Positions 58,316 through 64,000 of a stretch of DNA of 64,000 nt are shown one piece after another. The notes under the pieces were generated by a model. That model made no database searches, had not been told where the DNA came from, and was given only the letters and a program-made list of their open reading frames with translations. Position numbers and translations under genes: made by a program. Source of the stretch: Ephydatia muelleri (Eukaryota; Porifera; Demospongiae; Spongillida; Spongillidae); the NCBI GenBank assembly GCA_013339895.1, contig JABACO010000022.1, positions 1,022,948 to 1,086,947 of the forward strand, in the 5' to 3' direction. The first letter of the stretch is position 1, and every line of letters begins with the position of its first letter.

Positions 58316-59836
58316 TATGTATAATAGAGTAATGAACAAGTGCATGGTATATTACCAGTGTTGATGACGTTTGTCTGTGCGGCGGCTTCTGAACACTGTG
58401 CCGCAAGTGAGCCAATGACTCCTGCACAAAGAGACTTAAGGTCCATTCCTTGTGATAATCAACTATTATTTAGTCAAATAAACCATACTCCACAAGTATT
58501 GGTCTGTATGGTTTTGTGGTGGAGAAATAAACTGATATACAGCTTCCAGTTGGTGCAACTATTTACTTTAACAAGTGTATATATATCTGTACAGGGTTTT
58601 CACTGACATGCTGACAAATTGAACAATTTTCCCAGAGTAGCCATCAATAGCACAAATGTGGGGTAGCCCCAAACATGACAAGCTTTTCATTTTGATCGAT
58701 ATGGAGTTTTTCTCCAAAATAGCAGCTCTGTATGGTTGTGGATTCAAACTTCGAGACAGTCGCATTCTGTGGTAAACCGAATGAACAGCTTGTAGTGCAA
58801 TTCCTATACGATTTTCGGAGACTCTGAATGAAAGATGAAGGGAGAGGGAGGGTAAAGAGGAGAGAAACACGGAACAGATGCATGGTAGGGGAGGTGAAGA
58901 GCACGCACACTGCATACGTGCATCTCGCACACACACACAAACACACACACAAACACACACACACACACAATCAAACAACACATTGCATACAGCTAGATCC
59001 TTGCAAGATCTACCTTTGCCTTATGAAGACTGGCAGTGATGGCTTTCCCTGCTCCTGGAGCCGGTACCTTAAAAGGATGGCGCCAATGGACCCCATACCC
59101 TTTGGTAGGAGTCCTAGGTGTTGTTGACAGATGGAGAGCTGATTACTGTGGAAAAGTTGTGGAGAGAAATAGGGTGAATGAGACATGGAGGGAGAGAGCT
59201 CTGGAGAAGAGGTGATGGAAAGTAAAGGGACATGGCCTGGGACAGATGATACGTGAATCATTACCTCAAGTCCATACTGTATTTTCTTTCACAAGTCCTC
59301 TGCCTCTGCAATCTCCTTGCCATCGTCACAGATGTCATTCTCACCTTTTTGAACATATGCCTGACAAGTGGATCAGTAAATAAATTAAATCCACTAACCA
59401 CATTCCCATACAAGCACTATACTGCTACAAACCACACATTCACCCCATAAACATGCACAAACACACACACACACACATGCACACACACAAACACACAATC
59501 ACACAGAAATATAACAGAGACACAAATGTACTTGCATATATAAACACATACAGAGGATTAAACTCATTATTTTTCTTACCAATTAGAACAGTCATGAAAT
59601 GGCCAGTGGGGGTCAGGCATATCAAGTGGGGGAGGGCTTTGCCTGATTTAATTAATTCTATAATGGTGTCAATGATGCAAAACTGAATCAATAAATCTCT
59701 TATGGTAAAAAAACCAAAGCGTCCCCTAGCTCAGTTAGTCCAAACCAGACCCCTTGGTCCTAACATGATATAATATTCTATATTTGCTACTGTTCGGAGC
59801 AGTCTTATATGTTGGAGAACAAAAATGGCTATAGTG

Positions 59837-60852
59837 CAGGCCCTTAGGCTGGGGGGGTTCCCTGGGTTCCCGGGAACCCTCCCGCAGTCACAGATTAGTT
59901 CCGGCCACCCTATTATTGTATCATCCACTTTAATCCCTAGGGAATATATTTGTTGCTCTCATAATTAGATTTGCATTGAACGGTTTCGCCAATATATTTA
60001 CGCGCATTTGCCTTTATTGCCACTTCGGCTTAACTTACTAGCACTGCTCACTGCTGCTTACTCCGTTGTTTTTGATATGGGACGGCCGGAACAGAGGGAA
60101 AGAGAGCGCAAGAGATTAGCTAATTTGTGCAAATCTCTTGACAGCTTTTTCCTTTCCAAGAATGTGGCTATCCCATTTTTGGATCATATCCTCTTCAACC
60201 TTGACAGCCGGTTCTCACCACTTTCAACCACTGCCACATCTCTGCTTACTCTGGTGCCTGCCATCATTTGTGCAAGAAATGTTCAGTGAACTCGACAATG
60301 CAATTATCATAATGACTTGCCATCACCTGAGCTTGTGCCACAGGAAATAATTCGATGGAAGTTACAATATGAAAATCTACCCCCCGACAAAAGACCATCA
60401 ACAGTAGCCGCTGCCGTTAAGGAATGTGATCCTCTTTACTTTCCAAATATCAGAGTACTCCTCAAGATTGCATGCACCATACCTGTCACTTCTTGTGAAT
60501 GCGAGCGGAGTGCCAGTAAACTTAGGCGCCTCCATACATACATGCATGCCTCAATGGCCCAAGAGAGGCTTACATCTTTAAGCATTGCTACATATTCATT
60601 ATGAAAAAGACATAAATCTTGAAGAAGTTGTAGATATCTTCACTAAATTGCACTCAAGGAGAATGGAACTTGACTCACTAATTAAGCCCTAAACTTGAAC
60701 TTGAGATCAATTTGCACATGCATCCTTTTTGATTTGTTCTTATTATTTAGTTTATCAGAAATCATAGTGATTCAGGTCGTATTATGTATAATAATAGTTC
60801 CAGGTTTAATGAATAAGGAACCCCCCCAGTTTACAACCAGCCTACGGGCCTG
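59837..60852 (+). mobile_element. Deleted hAT-family transposon with 5-bp target duplication
   Basis: Termini CAGGCCCTTAGGCTGG and, inverted, CAGGCCCGTAGGCTGG (one mismatch). The flanking duplication is TAGTG (59832-59836 and 60853-60857). The empty site can be read in the left arm of IR3 (near 55006, reverse complement GGCTATAGTGCCCAG). It encloses only the C-terminal part of a hAT transposase, so it is not autonomous. A 5-bp duplication is shorter than the usual 8 bp for hAT. Confidence 0.88.
60060..60691 (+). pseudogene. hAT transposase, C-terminal part including the hATC dimerisation domain
   Basis: One frame (about 60077-60289) reads MGRPEQRERERKRLANLCKS and FLDHILFNLDSRF. A second frame (60317-60604) contains SPELVPQEIIRWK, FPNIRVLLKIACTIPVTSCE and CERSASKLRRLHTY, the conserved hATC block found in hAT transposases and their host-derived relatives. 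After the stop at 60602 the family pattern goes on in another frame (HYEKDINLEEVVDIF ... SRRMELDSLIKP) to a stop at 60689. At least two frame changes and the missing N-terminal zinc finger and catalytic region make it non-functional. Confidence 0.85.
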
Positions 60853-61189
60853 TAGTGCCCAGCAGGGAATCAGTTTTACCAAGGGGGTGGGGTAGGGGAG
60901 GGGCAATTATACTCCTGGTATCATGCACACACACACAACATACCCACATTCGTATTTTTACCATAATCACACACACCCTCCATACTATCCATCACCCCTG
61001 CTTCCGTAGCACCGATCACACAAACGCACACTCATAGCACGCACACACACACACACACTCACTCTCACACACAGACACATGCACACACAGACACATGCAG
61101 ATACACACGCACGCACAGTGTGTGCGTATGTAGCGTATTGGGGTCCAACAAGGGGCTACGCCCAACTACATAGACTCACAAAACACACG

Positions 61190-61219
61190 CACACACTCGC
61201 GCGCACACACACACACAAG

Positions 61220-61288
<69 letters not shown>
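61190..61288. repeat. (CA)n microsatellite in the IR3 right arm
   Basis: Partner, in inverted orientation, of the TG tract at 54408-54640, with fewer units. Confidence 0.95.
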
Positions 61289-61291
<3 letters not shown>

Positions 61292-61687
61292 CACAATTCA
61301 GTGTAAGGATCCGAGCTGAGCGTACAGTTTTCATACATACGTACTGCTGTACTGCTCCGCTGAGGCATTCGTTCGTAGAATCTGTACTGGGACACGCCTC
61401 CCGTTGTTTCGGGCCTGGACTCATGTCGCATTCCAGGAACGACCCCCCGTTCCGCGCACGAGTTCCGATTCCAAACCATTTTTCGATATTCAATTTTTTG
61501 GAAAACGGGTAGACTACAAAATTGATGGTTATTTGGTTAATTCGTTTTTACGGCAGAATGAAATAATGGCTATTGTGTAGCGAATTTTAACAAGTGGAAT
61601 AATGAATCGAACCTAATTTGCGGTCATAATTTTATTATTCTTGAATAGAAAAACAAATAATTGAAATGGCCGAAATATACACGGACC

Positions 61688-64000
61688 GATACTTACTCGT
61701 GCTATGAGGTGTTGTGAGGCTGGATTAAATTGTCCTTTACTATGTATGGTACATGTATGTCTCCACATTAACTATAGACACTGAATCTTCACTGATTGAA
61801 TTTGTTGTATTTTAAATGTTGCTTTCTGTGGTGGTAAATTGTCTCTTTCTTTCTGTAGACTTGATTGGTGGGTTGTTTCCATCAGTTTTTCATTGCTCAT
61901 ATTTACATATGACAATGGAAAGGTGAGCTTTCATGGCTGATATGCATCCAACTTGTCCTACACTGCCTGATACCATATCAACATTTCAACTTTCTATACA
62001 AACCCATACATATTTCCTCTTGCACTTAGCTTAATTTGAACATTTCCTTAATTGTATAGCATACAGTTATAAATAATTAATTCTTTTAAATTCATTTTAT
62101 AATTTATTGATTCATTTAACTCAGGAATACGACCAGATAATACTGCAAACCTAACTACCTAGGACACAAAACGGCATTATAAACATGATGACTACCTAGC
62201 AAGTAGAGCCTAGTGTTTGCTCTGACCACAGTAATGCTTAGCCTTCCATATAGCCCAGACACTGCTGAAAACTTGGGACAAGCATTTCGAGTAGCAATCC
62301 TGTAGTGTAGTAAGTCTGTTGAGACACCTGCTGGCTTCTCTCATTTAACTTTTTATTCAGTTATAAACATAATAGATGCAGGCCAAGCTTTGTAAATTGA
62401 TCATGGCAGATAGACTGTTCAAAATGAATGATGCATCGAAGCTTTACATGTAGGTCGTGTAACAGTTCTCTGAATGCATGCATTACTGTTTTCACACATC
62501 TGTCTCATTGAATGTCAAATACTTTACCTTGAAATCTGGTGACTGAAAGGTTATACAGTTGAGCAAGTGTATTTAATCATATGCATTGTCACTGTCCAAT
62601 GTAGGCATTACCGAAACACTGTTCCTGTATTGATGCAGTTCAAGAGATTATCTCTTATACATCATGTATCAGGCAGCGCTGTCCTTATCTATGTTTGTAT
62701 ATCTGTCATTTGTCAACTTCATTTATTGGATTTGTCTGGGATACAATTATAATTATGGTGCTGTTTATTTTGCAACATTTTTTTTTAATGCATCTTGGTA
62801 TGTGTGATAGTTTTTAAAAAATGATTGTATTGTGAAACATTCTGCTAGGTGGGCATTAATTAATACATCTTCTCAAAGGCAACAGGTACACACACATTTG
62901 TATTATGCATGGGAGGGAGACCGCTTCTCTTTCATTGTTTTGTTTCTGAATTCTTTGAGAGTCGGCATTGCCCTCTACAAAATGACTCTTCTTCATGGAG
63001 TGATGAGGCATGGAGTTTTATTAGCCCTACATTTCAACGCAAGTGTATCACATTTTGGCAAAACTTGAAATTAAGCGCTAGATCCCTTTTCACGGTAATG
63101 ATCCTATTTTTACTCGAGTGATGACATCATTATTATTGTGTGCATATTTAGACACATGTTTACAACTGATTGAAATTAGAAAGGGCGTGCATTGCCTTGT
63201 TCACTTAGGAACTTTGCTCCCATGACAATTTTAGCAACCAAAGAATGATGTCCGTGTACTGCAATATTTACCGCTTCTAAAATTGTTGTGTGTATAGCTA
63301 ACAGAGCCTATTGCAGTGGCTTTGAAAGGATTCATCAACTCTAATATTTGCATCTCTGTATCATTGTGTTGAGCCCATGCCTTCCCTTATCCGAACGCCC
63401 TTCTCCAAAAGCCTTGTCAATGTGGGTGCGTGGTATGTATGTGCGTGTGTATGTGCGTGTCACAAAGGGCGCGGATTGAAAGCTTGCGCTTGTCTACATG
63501 TGAGTGTATGTATATGCGTGTGTAAGTGTATTTGTGTGTCAATGCACCATTTACAATCATAGTGGATTGAAAGTTGAGTAGTATGCATGCACAAGCCTTC
63601 TTATAGGCATACATGCATAAACCCAAGCGTATCGGTACACACACAAAGTGTAATACGTACTATAGTAACCGACCTTGTATATGAAAAAAAAGTGACTTGC
63701 GGTGTTAGTTATAATTGCAGAAATTATTAATTGAGCTTTGCGTCAAATTATGCAATTAAATTGCTTCTTAATTTTTCCAAATGGGGCCGGGAACGAGCGA
63801 GGGTGCAAGAGTAGCGCATTTCCGCCATTTTTAACACATTGGTGTATAGTGAGTGCAAAATCCAACACTAATCAAGATTTATAGCTGGTGGAATACTGTA
63901 TTTAGGTCAGAAAACTGCATTGTATGTACTTGTCTACAGAAAGCACTATTTTGCCTCCAGAAACCGAAACTTAAAGGGGTTATTTTCTTTTTAGAATCTA
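61688..64000. other. Intergenic DNA, no gene supported
   Basis: AT-rich sequence beyond the last inverted repeat, with only short frames and a TG/TATG-rich tract at about 63425-63545. I see no domain, RNA gene or transposon end that I could defend. Confidence 0.4.

Larger units (their letters stand above)
58825..61687. repeat. IR3, right arm (with hAT insertion)
   Basis: Inverted copy of 54000-56050. It contains the 1016-bp hAT-type insertion at 59837-60852 and ends with the inverted module M (61405-61687), finishing in ACACGGACC. Confidence 0.92.

Overview
The window is eukaryotic and almost certainly from an invertebrate metazoan. Genes are split by short GT-AG introns, the best gene is an animal-type ATP7 copper pump, and the rest is rich in microsatellites, minisatellites, hAT-like and Tc1/mariner-like elements, LINE remnants and one intact Ty3/gypsy element. 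The compact introns and the flavour of some hypothetical-protein fragments would suit a sponge or another early-branching animal, but the sequence alone does not settle the phylum.

Left third (1-24.6 kb): two copper-transporting P1B-type ATPase genes lie head to tail on the + strand. Copy A (1424-11382) can be spliced into 20 exons totalling 4038 nt, an open frame of 1345 codons plus stop, with five CxxC metal-binding domains and every catalytic motif. Copy B (18779-24563) has the same 20-exon layout but four CxxC domains, a different linker and C-terminus, and about a dozen one-base frame breaks. Some exons (1, 13, 18) are almost identical between the copies while adjacent exons are diverged, which points to gene conversion. 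Tandem repeats have expanded in many introns of A and hardly at all in B. Both genes have a TGCACAC metal-response-like core a short way upstream of the ATG. Between them lie a possible minus-strand gene, two minisatellites and a 1.07-kb non-autonomous hAT-like element with an 8-bp target duplication.

Middle (24.6-35 kb): intergenic DNA with a 100-N gap at 26641-26740, then a minus-strand multi-exon coiled-coil gene (28553-31353, 5' end not found), a 376-bp hAT-like MITE, C-rich low-complexity DNA and a broken RecQ-type helicase Walker A exon.

Right part (35-61.7 kb): three consecutive large inverted-repeat structures. IR1 (35000-40382) has about 1-1.5 kb arms around LINE fragments. IR2 (41747-53962) is a palindrome with about 3.8-kb arms and a 31-base loop, bounded by GGTC-type termini and a 6-bp direct repeat. 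IR3 (54000-61687) has about 2-kb arms around an integrase-like fragment and a mariner-like element. Younger transposons sit in one arm only, with clean target duplications and a readable empty site in the other arm: a 369-bp foldback element in IR1, the 4.5-kb gypsy element (one 1361-codon Gag-Pol frame, LTRs differing by one base) in IR2, and a 1-kb hAT-family remnant in IR3. The last 2.3 kb holds nothing I can name.

The two ATPases would act as copper exporters or loaders at the Golgi or plasma membrane. The coiled-coil gene has no visible link to them, and the inverted-repeat cluster looks like a transposon-driven structure.
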